This document shows, piece after piece, positions 1 to 11,510 of a stretch of DNA of 64,000 nucleotides; the first letter of the stretch is position 1, and each line of letters opens with the position of its first letter. This DNA comes from Neofusicoccum parvum (lineage: Eukaryota; Ascomycota; Dothideomycetes; Botryosphaeriales; Botryosphaeriaceae), in NCBI GenBank assembly GCA_020912385.1, contig CP087223.1, positions 806,001 through 870,000 on the forward strand. The letters are read 5' to 3'. The translations under genes and the position numbers were made by a program. The notes under the pieces were generated by a model. It was not told the origin of the DNA and made no database searches. It saw only the letters and a list, made by a program, of their open reading frames with translations.

Positions 1-468
1 TGTCTCTTTTGATGCAAACAGTGAATCCAGCTGGCCCGCTGCCAGTTGTATGTTCAGATTTGAGATTACCATTCACAGCAACCATTTCAGGCATTCGCGC
101 GGGACGGCCAGCCGCAATGAGGGAACAAACCACGGTGGGCGCTGGATTAATCCACTGTATCCGGAGAACGTGCCACCCTGGGAAACAGAAAACCAATGTC
201 TGGTAAGCCTGGGACGCTTCTCTTTGGTCCAGACGCCCCTTCTTCCTCGCTTCAATGTCTGTGTTTGTCGATGTTTCCAGACTGGACAAGCGGCTTTTCC
301 AACAACGATTGATTCATCATGCAATTGTTCCATCGCAGGCGTTTGCCGGCGGACACCCCATGTGAGCATAGGCTCAGACCAGCATTTAACCCCCTTCTCA
401 TGCTCATGCTGCTTTCGCTTTCTCTACACGCTCAAGTTCTGGATCGTTTACTGCACCAATAATCCAAT
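1..468. other. Upstream region without a confident gene
   Basis: Short overlapping reading frames on both strands show no recognisable motif. The part just before 469 is moderately pyrimidine-rich, as in many fungal promoters, and probably serves the gene starting at 469. Confidence 0.4.
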
Positions 469-1632
469 ATGCCCGTTCAGACATTGAGAGATTGGCTCAA
501 CCAGCCCAACCCGCACTACACGGTGAAGGACGGAATCCTCCCATCCACGACCACGACGCTCGACGTCGTCGTTGACGGCTGGGAGGAGTGGCTCGACCTA
601 CGAGAACCCAACATCAACAACTTGCTCGGAGGCTTGCTGGATGCAGAGTACCAGTTCCCGGAGGCGCCGCAGCCACTGCACGCCGCCCACCGCTTCATCG
701 GCAACGAAGATGCGCTGAAGTTCGCGGCCATCTCGTGGAACGTCTACATCGTCAACACGGCACTGCGCACTGTGGCGGAGGCTCTGGGCCGGCGCCATCT
801 CCTCTGGAGCGCGGGCGGAGCTGCGCGCGCCGTGGCCGACCGCTTCCCCGACTGGTCCGCCGTGCTGGCCACCGACACGGGCTTCGTGCGCGGCAGCCAC
901 GTCGCCGGCGAGACCAAGATGTTCGGCAGTGGCTTTCCCGCTCGCAGCGACCTCCTTGCCGCCGACCCGGCCGGCCTGGCTAGGGCGAGGAAGTGCCTCG
1001 AGCAGGTGCTGGGCTACGCGCTGGGCGAGAACACCCGCTACGCCTACATCCTCACCCCGTTCGAGGTCGTGTTCGTGCGCGGCAAGCTGGACGCCGGCGC
1101 GCTGGTGGCCCTGGCCCAGTCGAGAGCCCTGAGGAGCATCAGATGGCGCCACCACTACCACCACCAAGCCGAAAACTACCACCACCCAGCCGAACACCAC
1201 CACCTCCTCGACGCCGCACTCTCCTCCCCTGTGGGCCCGGGATACGCTCAGCCACGCCGCCCTCGCCCGAGCACCACGACTCCGTCCAGACTGCCCGTCG
1301 CCACCACGCCCACGCCTTGGTCGTCGCCGTCGTCGTCGCACGCCGCACCCACGACGCCGCCCCGCCGCGTGGCGCCAGCCTCGTCGCCGCCTTCGGCCCC
1401 GTCCCCGGTCCACACCCCGTCGCCGGCCACCGGCCGCGCCGCCCGCCCGGGCCGCCCGCAGGTCGCCGTCGTCGCCTGGAACGCCGCCGGCCTGAGCGCC
1501 AACCTGGCCATGTTCGTCGTGCACTGGCTGGCCGCCATCGACAAGTCGTGCGCGCCTGCGTACCCGCCGATTGATGAGGATGATGCGTACAGGGGAGCGG
1601 GAGGGGAGGACGCGTCTGGGGTGGAGTTGTGA
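469..1632 (+). CDS. Hypothetical protein with PD-(D/E)XK nuclease-like core
   Basis: A 387-residue single open frame with no stop. The first 220 residues read as a compact domain with PD at 127-128 (FPDWSAVL), E-x-K at 148-150 (GETKM) and Q-x3-Y at 179-183 (QVLGY), followed by a strand-like stretch (RYAYILTPFEVVFVRG). That order and spacing match PD-(D/E)XK nucleases of the RecB type. Fungal proteins with this kind of domain, often beside atypical kinases, are known. Residues about 225-330 are His-, Pro- and Ser-rich low complexity. The C-terminus has a hydrophobic stretch (LSANLAMFVVHWLAAI) typical of the end of such domains. The ATG at 469 is used because the domain begins soon after. Long antisense frames (such as 598-1854) are GC-driven shadows. 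Nuclease activity is inference. Confidence 0.6.
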   Translation: MPVQTLRDWLNQPNPHYTVKDGILPSTTTTLDVVVDGWEEWLDLREPNINNLLGGLLDAEYQFPEAPQPLHAAHRFIGNEDALKFAAISWNVYIVNTALRTVAEALGRRHLLWSAGGAARAVADRFPDWSAVLATDTGFVRGSHVAGETKMFGSGFPARSDLLAADPAGLARARKCLEQVLGYALGENTRYAYILTPFEVVFVRGKLDAGALVALAQSRALRSIRWRHHYHHQAENYHHPAEHHHLLDAALSSPVGPGYAQPRRPRPSTTTPSRLPVATTPTPWSSPSSSHAAPTTPPRRVAPASSPPSAPSPVHTPSPATGRAARPGRPQVAVVAWNAAGLSANLAMFVVHWLAAIDKSCAPAYPPIDEDDAYRGAGGEDASGVEL

Positions 1633-1683
1633 TTGGGGTTGAGGGGAGAATGGGGAAAGTTGGGGAAAGTTGATGGCGTTTGT

Positions 1684-1824
1684 GGAATTTCGAAGTTGAG
1701 CGGGGGAATGGAATGGTTGGTGGTGCTTTTGGAATTTCGAGATCAAGCGGGGGAATGGAAAGGTTGGTAGTGTTTTTGGAATGTCGAGGTCAAGCGGTGG
1801 GATGGAAAGGTTAGTGGCGTTTGT
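1684..1824. repeat. Minisatellite, 3 x 47 bp
   Basis: Three tandem units of exactly 47 bp (1684-1730, 1731-1777, 1778-1824), each opening with GGAATTTCGAGATCAAGC or a close variant. A partial fourth unit lies at about 1650-1683. The array begins about 50 bp after the stop of the gene at 469-1632. Confidence 0.9.
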
Positions 1825-2740
1825 GGAAATGCTTATGTCGGGCTTTTGGTTCATGCATGTTGGCGATTGGTTTTCCTGGAGGATTTCTTTTGTAGATAGG
1901 TAGATAGCTCTTTAACAATCGGCAATGCAGGAAGCGAGGACTTTGGCCCAAGTTTTTGAATCCATCTCGCTGATTGTTTGTACGTTCTGACCACACGCTC
2001 TGCTTCACCAAGGAGGGATGAGCTAACACAATCACATCCACTTCAAGGGCCAGCGGCAGCGGATGAAAAGGATCACATATCTTTTTTTCTCAGAGGTTAT
2101 GCCAAAGGCCGGAGGTCAGGGACCAGGGTAGATCGGAGTGGAGGGGAAACAAAACAACATCGATGCCTGGGTTTGGTTGAAATGGCCAGGGCTACGCGCT
2201 GATACAGTGGATCCCAGCTTTTCATCTACGGCGGCCGCTATAGCTTCCGTCATGTCGCCTGTAGATTTCAGCACCGGCACCGGCAGTCAATTCTCCGCTG
2301 CCACCGCTGCCGTCGTGATGTGGGCGTCATCGGGCTGCTTCGACTTGACGCTGGCTGAGATGCATACGATCAGCACTTGCAACTAAAGCTTGTAGATTCC
2401 GGCTTTGTCTTTGGTTGAACGACTACTTTAATACCTTCGACATGCGAAAAAGAGCCGCAGTGTAGTGTTGGGATTCGTCCGAATCCATTGCCAGTTAACT
2501 TGATATTACTAATTTGTTTCTTCCTATTTATTTGCTTTTCTTTGCGTACGTCTGTGTTTCTCATTTTTCTTCAGAAACTCCTTTTTATATATAGAACTAT
2601 CGAATAACTCACTTTACTACGTTTTATAGCATGTGGAGTGCCAGAGATTTTTGCAAAAACAAAACCCAAAATAAACGTGTGATCCGCGAGCTGTCTGACC
2701 ACATAGGAAATCAACTCCACAACACCTTCACGTCAACGCC
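1825..2740. other. Intergenic, no gene seen
   Basis: Mixed-composition sequence that becomes AT-rich from about 2480 to 2640. No frame has a recognisable domain. Confidence 0.5.
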
Positions 2741-3223
2741 TTGGCCAGAGGTGCTCGCTCTACGCCACGGCCATTTCCGGCAAAGAGAAACGCGCAGCAT
2801 GTCCAAGACCAAAATTCATATAAGACCGCACGAGCTCATGAGAAGGTTACGACCACGATGCGGCGAGCACCTCGGCAGCGCACCAGCACTTCCGCCGCGC
2901 GCACTCCGCGCCAGGGCCCGGCACGCCGACCTGCACGGCTGTCCGCGCGGCGGTCCCAGCTGCGGGAACGCCTGGCGGAGCTCCGGAGCCAACTCGGCTC
3001 CCCGGTTCGCCCAGCGGACGACGCTCGCCATGTCGGCGAGGCGTCGAACCCAGCGCGGCCGGTTTGCGCTGCAGGCCCTGGTGGCTGAGCGTGTTGCAAC
3101 TGAGCTCCGCTGCGGTGAAGAGCCGCCCGGCAGGATCGGCGTGTAGACGCGCGGTTTTAGAGCAATGGTCGCAGGTGTAAAGGATGGCGGCCGTCCCGGC
3201 GTGGTTGGTGCTTTGGGCGTCAA
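2741..3223. other. GC-rich island, possible exon
   Basis: The composition jumps to high GC. Several overlapping frames are open on both strands. One plus-strand frame from an ATG near 2857 gives an Arg/Ala-rich peptide with a short heptad-like stretch (SQLRERLAELRSQL). Nothing identifies the strand or a function. It could be an exon of a decayed gene. Confidence 0.25.
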
Positions 3224-3599
3224 TGGCAGCCGTGTCGACTTGGTGGGGGATGTTCCTGTTCTCCACCGTTCAGGACCATCACCTTTTGGCTACCCAACTC
3301 CGTGCATTTGGCTAGCCAAACCAAAGTGTTTTATGACCAAGTAGATTAGTCCTAAAAGTTCCGAATCATTAGATAGTCAAATATAAGCTCTAATGGGTAA
3401 GAAGTGAATATGAGAGATGATAATTATAGTGAGTTTATAATCATATTTGAATAATTTTTAAATATTTTTTGCTTCCAGTCCAAAAATACGTTGATTCTAG
3501 GAATAAAGCATGTATTCAGTTGGCTAATAATACGTAGCTTTAAGATAGTCCCCCCTGATCCTGAAAATCAACGATTTGGCTCACCAAATACAAGGAGGG
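3224..3599. other. AT-rich spacer
   Basis: AT-rich sequence, strongly so at 3340-3480, typical of RIP-worn intergenic DNA. No gene seen. Confidence 0.5.
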
Positions 3600-5430
3600 G
3601 TATCCAATTGAGGCGTTCCTCAATGGCGGCGAACAGCTCCGACGCTCGCCCGAAGGACGCTGGTAGCATTAACCATCGTTTGTAGTATGTCGAGAAAAGG
3701 CCATGCAGAGAAGGGTGCGGCGAGATGCTGCCGTAATTCGTCTGAGAAATGATTGAACCCTCATCCAACTCGACAGGCCGACGGCTCGGCATCGTAGGGC
3801 GGCGGCTGACGCACGTGCCGGAAGACACTCCAGTCAACTTCAGCACCATCCTCACTGCCTCGAGCGCCGGGAAACTGCCCTTGTAAAAGTGTGGAGGTGG
3901 TGGCGTCGGAATCATCATCGAGAACTCGGCGCAGGCGGTTGTAGAAAAGGCGTAGTCGTTCTTCTTCATAGATATTGAGATGGGATAGAGACTTCAGGCT
4001 AAGGGCAAGGTCGTGGGCTGCACAGTTCTGGAGCGGGTGGTAGGCATGACAATGAGCGGGATGCTCGACAAGCACAAGAGAACACGGACGTGATGACAGC
4101 TACATCGCGAGCTGCGGGAGACACGAGGGGCAAGCTGACGGGGAGAGCATCGTACCCCAGGGCAGAGGGTTTACCAAGGCACCGAGGTGATAAGACCAGT
4201 AGAAAGGGGAGCTTGCGGGAATGGTGATGGGAAGGGAGATGTAGAGGCATTCTTTGGCAAAGTCGACCCGCAGGGCTACGTCCACGGCCTGCTTATTGTG
4301 GCGCGAGACGGACCCAAGGGCGTAGAGCTGGCCCTCCGTGAAACAAGACAACAACTCGGCACCCCTTCACCAGCGCTCGAAGACGATGACGGCGGGTCCG
4401 AAGGCATCCACTGAACCACCCTGGTTGACCAACGTCAAACCAGGGACTGAGTTCACTTCTCGCACGTGCAGCACTACCGCATGTTAGTGCAGTATCACAC
4501 ATTATCATGCAATGGAAAACACGAATACCGCCGTGTTGGAACAATGCACGCCACATGGCTAGTGTGGGTTTCCACTTCTCGGCCCTGTTGATCCTCTCCA
4601 CAACCATTATCAACGCAAGCGAGCGCGGCAGCCATTGTCCGAGGACATCGCAAGCAGTGCTGGCAAGGACTGCTTTAGGCATATTGCAGATATTGCCACC
4701 ACCAAGCCACCATCGCCAACATTAAACAGCACAGAGTAGCTGTGGAGGCTTGTAAGCGCTGCCACATGGTTTTCGACAGCAGTCATATCCGCCCTCACCT
4801 CTTCCACCGTAAGCAGCTCCACCGTAAACAAGCCGGGCCCCCCTCCATCTCCTCTGCTCCCGGACAACGCGCAGTTCATATCGGCTGGGCTGGCGCCGCG
4901 CGGCATCGTCATCCGCACCTGGGACGGCCCCTTTCAGCAGACAGCCTTCGAGTACTTCGGCACCCCAACGCCTCTCCCGACCGCAACGTGTGCTGCCCAT
5001 TACTGCCAACGCCTGCGCTCGGCATCGCTGTGGCTCGAGCCAGACAGACCGTCCACTCCTCTCACCCATCGCCACCGCGCTATAGCCGCCGTGCGCCTGC
5101 CCCTACCGCAGCAGGAGTGGATGCTCGAAGCCGCCAGCCACCTCGCTGCTCCTCCGCCCCGAGGACGCCGGCCACGACGACGGCAGCTCACCCTCCAAGC
5201 TCCACGGCGGTACCTTCCAGCCCGGCGCCGCGCCGCGCCGCGCCTTCAGCCAACAACCCGCAGTGGGCGGAGCCGCCTGTCTTCCCACCCGCCTCGCCGG
5301 GGCGCTGTGGAACCGCGGGGTGGTGTGGCGTTTCGGCGTCCTGGCTCGCCGGGGGTGGGGTAGGAGGCGGACTGCACGTGCGCTGCCTCTGCTGCTGGGA
5401 CCGGGGGCGGTGGGGGAGAGGTCGTGCTGA
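3600..5430 (+). pseudogene. Decayed coding region of unknown function
   Basis: Three plus-strand frames give protein-like sequence in succession. Frame A spans about 3749-4440 and includes THVPEDTPVNFSTILTAS and ERVVGMTMSGMLDKHK. Frame B spans about 4500-5150 and includes SAATWFSTAVISALTSS and IRTWDGPFQQTAFEYFGTP. Frame C spans about 5151-5430. Frame A carries TAA and TAG exactly where Gln codons fit, plus TGA codons. Frame B has a TAG at 4737-4739 preceded by ...LNSTE. The B-to-C change needs a one-base shift near 5150. Third positions are GC-rich in these frames. The antisense frames sharing those third positions (3568-3969, 4610-4918) are also open, so the strand is favoured rather than proven. 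I do not recognise the family. Confidence 0.35.
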
Positions 5431-5881
5431 GGGCGGGGGGCACGTTGACGGCGGGGGAAGATGTGAGAGAGCTAGTGGATTGGGTTGGGAGGCGGGTTGA
5501 GAGGGGGGTGGTATGGGTGGCGTCGTGGGATGGATGGTGGAGGGGTGGTGGTGACTTTGTTGAATTGGTTTTACTACAACTACTACCGCCGCGCGAACAC
5601 TGACCAAATTCTCTCTCTCCGCCAGACCTTCCAGCTCACGATTGATTGAGAAGCCGCTTGGCTTATGACCGCACAGCTACGTCTTGTCCCTTCGCCCTTC
5701 TCTCCAAGCCAACAATAAACTCCATGCGTTATACAGTATGTTTGCACAACTGCGGCATGATCAAAAGCAACACCGCCACCCCCACCATCTTCATACACAC
5801 GACAAACTTCCTAGCGCACGGCGTTCCGCGCATACCAGCGGCGGTATAGGACAGCAAACCGCGCACTCTCGAGCTACCCGC
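5431..5881. other. Intergenic, no gene seen
   Basis: The G-rich stretch to about 5550 is followed by ordinary sequence. No domain-bearing frame. Confidence 0.4.
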
Positions 5882-6238
5882 TGCAACGGCGGGCCTCAAC
5901 CTCTATAGATCAAACACTAGAGAGGGTGATAAGCCGTGTAGGTGTATCTTGAGTGGGTACAAGAAGAGGATCAAGTAACGAGTTATACGTGACTAAGAAG
6001 TTCAAGTTCCATTGCAAAGTTGACTATGAATGTTAGAGCTATACCAACGAGCGTAGTTTATGTACATGGGAGAGTTGTGCACAATCTGGGTGCTGCACTG
6101 CTTGCGGTTCTTGGATAGAGTAGAGCTGTCTACTGTCTGCTCTGTTCCTTTCCGGCCATCACCTTCTTGGTGTGTCTTCTTCACTACGCAGACGTTCTTA
6201 TCTGTCTTTCCCTGCTCTGTAAAGGATGTACCGCAACA
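5882..6238 (+). repeat. Solo LTR-like copy A
   Basis: The sequence starts TGCAACGGCGGGCCTC and ends GTACCGCAACA, so it has TG...CA ends. It matches, with gaps, the copy at 7155-7321 plus 12893-13190. Shared landmarks are AACGGCGGGCCTC, AAGCCGTGT, CTTGAGTGGGTACAAG and a CACAATCTGGG-like block further in. Copy A lacks the 28-bp triplication present in copy B. No clear target-site duplication was seen (CCCGC before, CGGTG after). Confidence 0.55.
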
Positions 6239-6277
6239 CGGTGGTGCTGTGGATTATATCTGCCTCCGCAGAACCCC

Positions 6278-6910
6278 CTAATCTCGACCAGAGGATCTAC
6301 GGCTACTGCCAGTTCGTCCAACTCGATGGCGACCGGGATGAAGCGGCGTCTGGACAGAGCCAGGCGGCACTCCAGCATCCCGATCGTCGCTTTCCAGCGG
6401 CAGCTTGCTGAACGCGGGCGGAAGGTCTTTGGTCACGCGGTTGTTCCACGAGCTGCGCGACCGAACCGCCCCCCGCCCGCGCTTGCCGTCCGGCTTGGGA
6501 AGCTCGGGATTCAGGACGTTGGCGACGCGGGAGTGGCGGAGGAGGTCGTCGGCGTGCTGGAGGATGTCGAGCATGCGCTTCTGCACCGACACGAGCTGGA
6601 CGTAGCGGTCTGGGACCGGGCCGTCGGCCGGCTGGGCGGGGGGGAGCGGCGCGTCGTCGGCGGAGTCGTAGAGGAGGCGGACAAGGTAGCTGACGAGCCA
6701 GCGTAGCGCAGCTACCCACAGGGTGCGGTACGGGGCCAGGTAGAGGGAGTAGGTGGAGGCCAGTGTGAACAAGAAGCTCGACCAAGAGCTGCGGCCGGAG
6801 CTGCCAGCGGCTCCCTCGCGCATGGCGTCCAGCACGCGCCGCCGGCTGTGCGGAGGCAGCTTCTCGAAAGCGGCACGGTCGGCAAGCGTCAGGGAGTCGG
6901 GGTCGGCCAT
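6278..6910 (-). CDS. Hypothetical protein with one or two membrane-like segments
   Basis: A 210-residue uninterrupted frame starting MADPDSLTLADRAAFEKLPP. Residues about 44-80 (FLFTLASTYSLYLAPY followed by LWVAALRWLVSYLVRLLY) are hydrophobic and could be one or two membrane helices. A charged, helix-prone stretch follows (VQLVSVQKRMLDILQHADDLL), and the last 60 residues are Arg/Ser-rich and look disordered. The tail may in reality be spliced differently. The gene lies between two LTR-like copies of the same orientation and opposite to it, so its promoter abuts copy B. I do not recognise a family. Confidence 0.5.
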   Translation of the reverse strand: MADPDSLTLADRAAFEKLPPHSRRRVLDAMREGAAGSSGRSSWSSFLFTLASTYSLYLAPYRTLWVAALRWLVSYLVRLLYDSADDAPLPPAQPADGPVPDRYVQLVSVQKRMLDILQHADDLLRHSRVANVLNPELPKPDGKRGRGAVRSRSSWNNRVTKDLPPAFSKLPLESDDRDAGVPPGSVQTPLHPGRHRVGRTGSSRRSSGRD

Positions 6911-7154
6911 GGTGACGACGGATGCAGACGGCAGAGAGCAGCGGCGGCTGTAGAGGCCAGGGGAGGAGCCTGAATGGCAGTGAAGAAGGAGGACGGTGGA
7001 TGGATAGGGAGGAACCCGGTGGCGGCTTTGTTCATTTTGCAGCTGGGCTGGGACGCTTTGTTCATTTTTCCCCGTTTCATGCTGAAGTCAAGCGCGCATT
7101 GTTGCCGGCCAGCGCTGGTAAAAAGACAGGCCAGGCTTAGGACACGGTGCAGGG

Positions 7155-7321
7155 TGTAACGGCGGGCCTCTGCCTCTAGGGATCCAAACACCAAAGAGGG
7201 TGGTAAGCCGTGTTGGGGTTTACCTTGAGTGGGTACAAGAGAGGGTGAGAGAGAACGAAGTGACGAATACACGTATCTGAGCACTGCGTGCGAAGGCCGT
7301 GTTACTAATCAATGATGTAGA
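7155..7321 (+). repeat. Solo LTR-like copy B, left part
   Basis: The sequence starts TGTAACGGCGGGCCTC at 7155 and is preceded by CAGGG (7150-7154). After LINE-A it resumes at 12893 and ends TGCCGTAACA at 13190, followed by CAGGA. The near-identical 5-bp flanks suggest a solo LTR with a target-site duplication. Confidence 0.55.
7308..7321. repeat. LINE-A target-site duplication, left copy
   Basis: ATCAATGATGTAGA, identical to 12879-12892 on the other side of LINE-A. This 14-bp direct repeat dates the LINE insertion as later than the LTR it splits. Confidence 0.85.
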
Positions 7322-7502
7322 GTTGAGTTGAGTTGAGTTGAGTTGAATTCATTTACCCTGACCCATCGCCCTGAGCGATATGCAGGCTACGACTATTCAA
7401 AGAATTTCAATGCTAGTATACATGTTGTGTGTCAATTTGAGAGAAGGAGAAGGTAAAGGGAGGCGGAGAGTGAGGTGTTAGGTGTGTAGTGTAAAGAGTG
7501 TT

Positions 7503-10500
7503 CTACGCTATAGGTTCATCTCTGTTTATAAACCGCTGTGTGTCTTGCGCAAAGCTGAGTACAGCCTGTAGCTGTGATGCTGTTATCCTCCACTTGTTTT
7601 TGCTTTGGGTGGCTGCTGTGTTGCTTGGTGGCTTTCCACCTAGCAAGGCCGGTAGGTTGTTCTGTTGGAGTCCACTATCTTGGAGCATCTTTTGACGGCT
7701 TTGCTGGAGCAGGTGGCAATCAAGAAGGACATGTGAGACTGATTCAACTTCTCCATATTCACACTGCTCATCATTGATACGGCCCATCCGCTTGCGGTGT
7801 TGGTTAAGCCAGCAATGGCCTGTTCGTAGCTGGGCAAGAAGACCAGCCAGGCTCCTTGGAAGCTTGTCGTATAAGTGTCGGGTGTGAAGGCCTGGTGGTG
7901 CTGTATCAATGTTTCGAAGGTGTTGGCCTTTGTCTGAGTTTTTCCACTCTGCTGTCCAGGATTCATGTGCTGCTTCTTTAGATGCCTGGATCTGGAGTGA
8001 TGCTAGTGGTTCAAAGCTGTGTTCTCTTAGGCGTGTGGTTGCTATCTTAGCAAGCTTATCTGCTTCTTCATTTCCTTTGATTCCACTATGGCTTGGGATC
8101 TATTAGAGGGAGAAGCTGATCTGGTGGTTATCCTTAATTTTCTGAGCGGTTTCTATGATGGACCGCACTATGCTTTGACCTGATCGCCGTTTGTATGGGT
8201 TTGCTAATGCTTGCAAGGCTGCCTTGGAGTCACTGTAGATAGTGTAGCATGCTGGGTTTGAGTTGTTCTCTCCACAGTTCTGCTCTACTACCAGTTCTAT
8301 GCTAGTGTTAATAGCAACAAGCTCTGCAGCTGTAATGCTGTAGAACTTGCTGGAGCTAACTCCCTTCTAGGCTTGTCTGTAGACTTTTTATGTTTGGTCG
8401 AGGATCACTGCAGCTGCTCTAAGCTGTCCCTTCACTTTGGATGCATCTGTGAAGATTCTTTTAGACTGGTTTAGTTGAAGCTTTTCCTTAAAGTCCTCTA
8501 GAGTCTGAGGTTCTGGGAGCTGAAGTTGAATGTCGTCTAGTGGTAGCGGCTTCCATGGTGGTAGGGGGCAGGTGTCGACTACTTCAGTGTTCTCTACTAG
8601 GCTTGGGATTTATAGCTTGAGAGTTGCATTGAGAGGGCTTAGGAAACTGGCTACTAGGTCGAGTTTTAAGGTTCCCTTATTAACCAGTGCCTTACATGGG
8701 TGTGAGGATGGAAGTGTTTTAAGGTTGTAGATGACTCTCTCTGCTCTAGCTTGAAGACGTAGCTTTGTTGGTAGCAGGTAGTTCTCGTAGTCTAGAGCTT
8801 CAGTTGATACAGTGCGGAAGGCTGAGATAGCCTTGGTTATTGCTATTCGCTGGACTCTAGAGAGCACTGCCACCTGCCATTTATATCTCTTTAGGGAGTG
8901 CCATACCGTTGAGGCATAGTCCATTTGGGGAACCACGCATGCTTGGTAGAGCTGGCGCATCTGTTTTGGGCGGAGGTGTCGTAGTCTACCTATAGCCAGG
9001 TAGGTCTTAGTTGCTCGTGTAGCTGCTCTCTGAATATGGGCTCTCCACCGGAGTTGCTGGTTAAAGATAACTCCTAACAGCTTCACTTCTTGCTTAGGTT
9101 TAATTATATGGTTGCCCATGACTATTGCTCCTGAGCAGTTCTGGTCTGGACTTCTTGTAAAGTGTATGAGCTCTGTCTTATCTGCTTCAAAGCTTAATCT
9201 AGTTTGCTCTGCCCAGCGCTGTATTCTTGGTATGTCCTCCCTTTACAAGGCCGCAAGGTTTTTTCTTGCAGATAGGCTTGTTCGCCACCAGCAGTAATCA
9301 TCAATGTAGGCAGATAATCCTCCAGTGAAGTCAACTGGCTGGTCAACTAGGTCGGCGTTGTAGAAGGCAAAGAGAATTAGTGAGAGAGGTGAGCCTTGAG
9401 GGAGACTAGGGTGGTTGAGAGCTGCAGCTGGCTTGGTGTAGTTATTAAATGATATTGAAGCTGTTCTGTTCTCCATAAAGCTCTTAATCCAGCACCTTGC
9501 TTCAGTTGGAATCCCTCTCTTAGCCAGGCAGTGGTCTAGTACCTCTTTACCAACTGCGTTGAAGGTACCTTTTAGGTCGAATGCTATAAGCGTGACTACT
9601 TTGTGCTCTTTCCAAGCCTTCCATATAGCATCAACTAGGATAAGGAGAGCTTGCTCTGTTGATCTACCTGGTCTTACACCGAACTAGGTGGCCGGTAATA
9701 GGTTGTGCTTCTTAGCATAGAAGGACAGTCTCTTTACTATTACTGCTTCTAGCAGCTTTCTAAGAGTGTTGAGTAGTGAGATTGGGCGGTATACTTTAGG
9801 TATTATGTAGTCAGGCTTGCCACTCTTCTGAAGGATAATGATTGCTGCTATTCGCCAGGCCTTTAGGTGGTGGCCAAGGTTGATGGATGTAGAGAAGATG
9901 TGGTGGATGTGTTTAGTAATATATAGCCAAAGCTTCTGCTAGATAAGCATAGGAAGACCGTCTTCTCCAGGGGCAGAGTTGGCTTTGGTCGTGCTTAGGC
10001 TCTGGTGAATTTCAGCTTCTATGATTGGTTCCCACCCCATGGAGGTTGCTGTGGTGGGTTGAGCTGGGGGTTGTGGGCTGGTTAGCTTTGGAAAGAAGGT
10101 GTCTAGTAGAAGCTGTACCTTCTCTGCATTTTCTATGGCTTTGTTATTGCCTGTAGAGAGTGGGGGAATGTTGCTGTAGTTATCGCTTGGGCTAGCGTAT
10201 TTAGCTGCCTTCTATAGCTGGTTGCCTTTTCCTGTATTATCTAGAAAGTCCTTCCAGTAGCTGCTCTTTGCATATGCTATTGCTTTTACCCATTCTCTAC
10301 GGGCCATCTTCATTGTGCTATATTGGTCCAATGTGTCTGGGTTGTCTCTTCCAAGGCTTACGCTAAAGGTTTGCCAGAGCCGGCGGTGCTTGTTATATTT
10401 GGCTTGGTGTTCTTTAAGCTCTGGGTTAAACCACTGCTTCGAGTATGGATATGGCTTGGCAGTTGGGGTAAGCTCATTTGTAATAGCTGTGGTTATGCTA

Positions 10501-11510
10501 ATAAGCTGCTCGACTGCCTTGTTAAGTTGCTCTTTTGTGGCAATTCTTCTTGTCTGACTAAGGGCGCACTGGATAGCTTGCCTAGCCCTTGTCCAGTCTG
10601 TCTGTTCGTAGAGCTTGCGTGGTGGTCGTGTATTGGCTAGTTCGACCTCCATGTTCCACTCAGAGTAGATGGCTCTATGGTCAGAGCCGTAGTTCTGGTC
10701 TAGAAGCTCACACTTGACTAGCTGGTTTGGGATATTGCTGAGAGTTAGGTCTAGTGTTGTTCTACTATCGGCCTTGTTGCTAGCATAGTAGGTTGGTGTT
10801 CCGCGGTAGAGATGGCTCTGGAGCTGGTGTTCTTCCATGAATAAGATTAGGGATGCTGTACTTCCCACTAGGTATGGTTTAATATTGTCCCCACCCCATA
10901 GCGGGTCTTGTCTGTTAAAATCTCCTCCAAGGATAAGACCTGGAGTGGTGCGTATTGTCTGCTTTCCTATGGACTGGCGGATTGCTTGGAGAGCTATAAG
11001 CATTTCGTTCTTAGTAGACCGCTGGGTACCTCCTATTGGTGGTACGTAGACTGAGAAGATGAGAATTGGCTGGTTTAGCGTCTGAATTTGTATAGCTGTA
11101 AGGTCTCGGCTATTGCACTGAACTTGCTGCTGTGCAGAGGAGGAGATTCGTTTATTAACGTAGATAGCCGATCGTTTCTTTTAGGGTCCATTATAGGTTG
11201 GGGTATACAGCTGCCATGCGCGATGTTGTGGTAGGGTTTTAAAGAAGGAGACAGGTGGTTCCTATATTAAGAGAATATCGATTCTCTCTGTATCTGGGTC
11301 GTTAATTAGGGCTTCCATGCATTCCTTTGATTTCCAGATGTTTAATTGGACAACTCGTAGGGGCTCTAGCATTGGAAGCTGATTTGGGGAAGGGTTAGCG
11401 CCCTGCATTGGCTGTCTCCTATTGGGTGGTTGCCGCGGCAGTCTGCGCACTAAGGAGAGCTGCCTGGTGGGCAGTTCCTTATGTTGTGTCCTCCGTTGCA
11501 GTTTCCGCAT
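7503..11510 (-). pseudogene. LINE-A ORF2: endonuclease / reverse transcriptase / RNase H, with stops
   Basis: Read on the minus strand from about 11510. The endonuclease starts LRVVQLNIWKSKECMEAL and has ILGGDFNRQDPLWGG (GDFN) and NYGSDHRAIYSEW (SDH). The reverse transcriptase has YRPISLLSTLRKLLE, LIAFDLKGTFNAV, LPQGSPLSLILF and the catalytic AYIDDYCWW. The RNase H has YSDSKAALQAL and SHSGIKGNEEADKLAK. The end has CEYGEVESVSHVLLDC. Stops interrupt the frame at several points, for example before 10212, at 11262 and near 9243. These breaks would abolish full-length product. Domain order is standard for the clade. Confidence 0.85.

Noticed and set aside
598..1854. 418-codon minus-strand ORF
   Set aside because: Antisense to the PD-(D/E)XK-like gene; Arg/Gly-rich shadow of a GC-rich sequence without any motif.
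6239..7154. Internal region of an LTR retrotransposon
   Set aside because: 917 bp without gag or pol; the ORF is antisense. Copies A and B have different flanks, which fits two solo LTRs better than one element.
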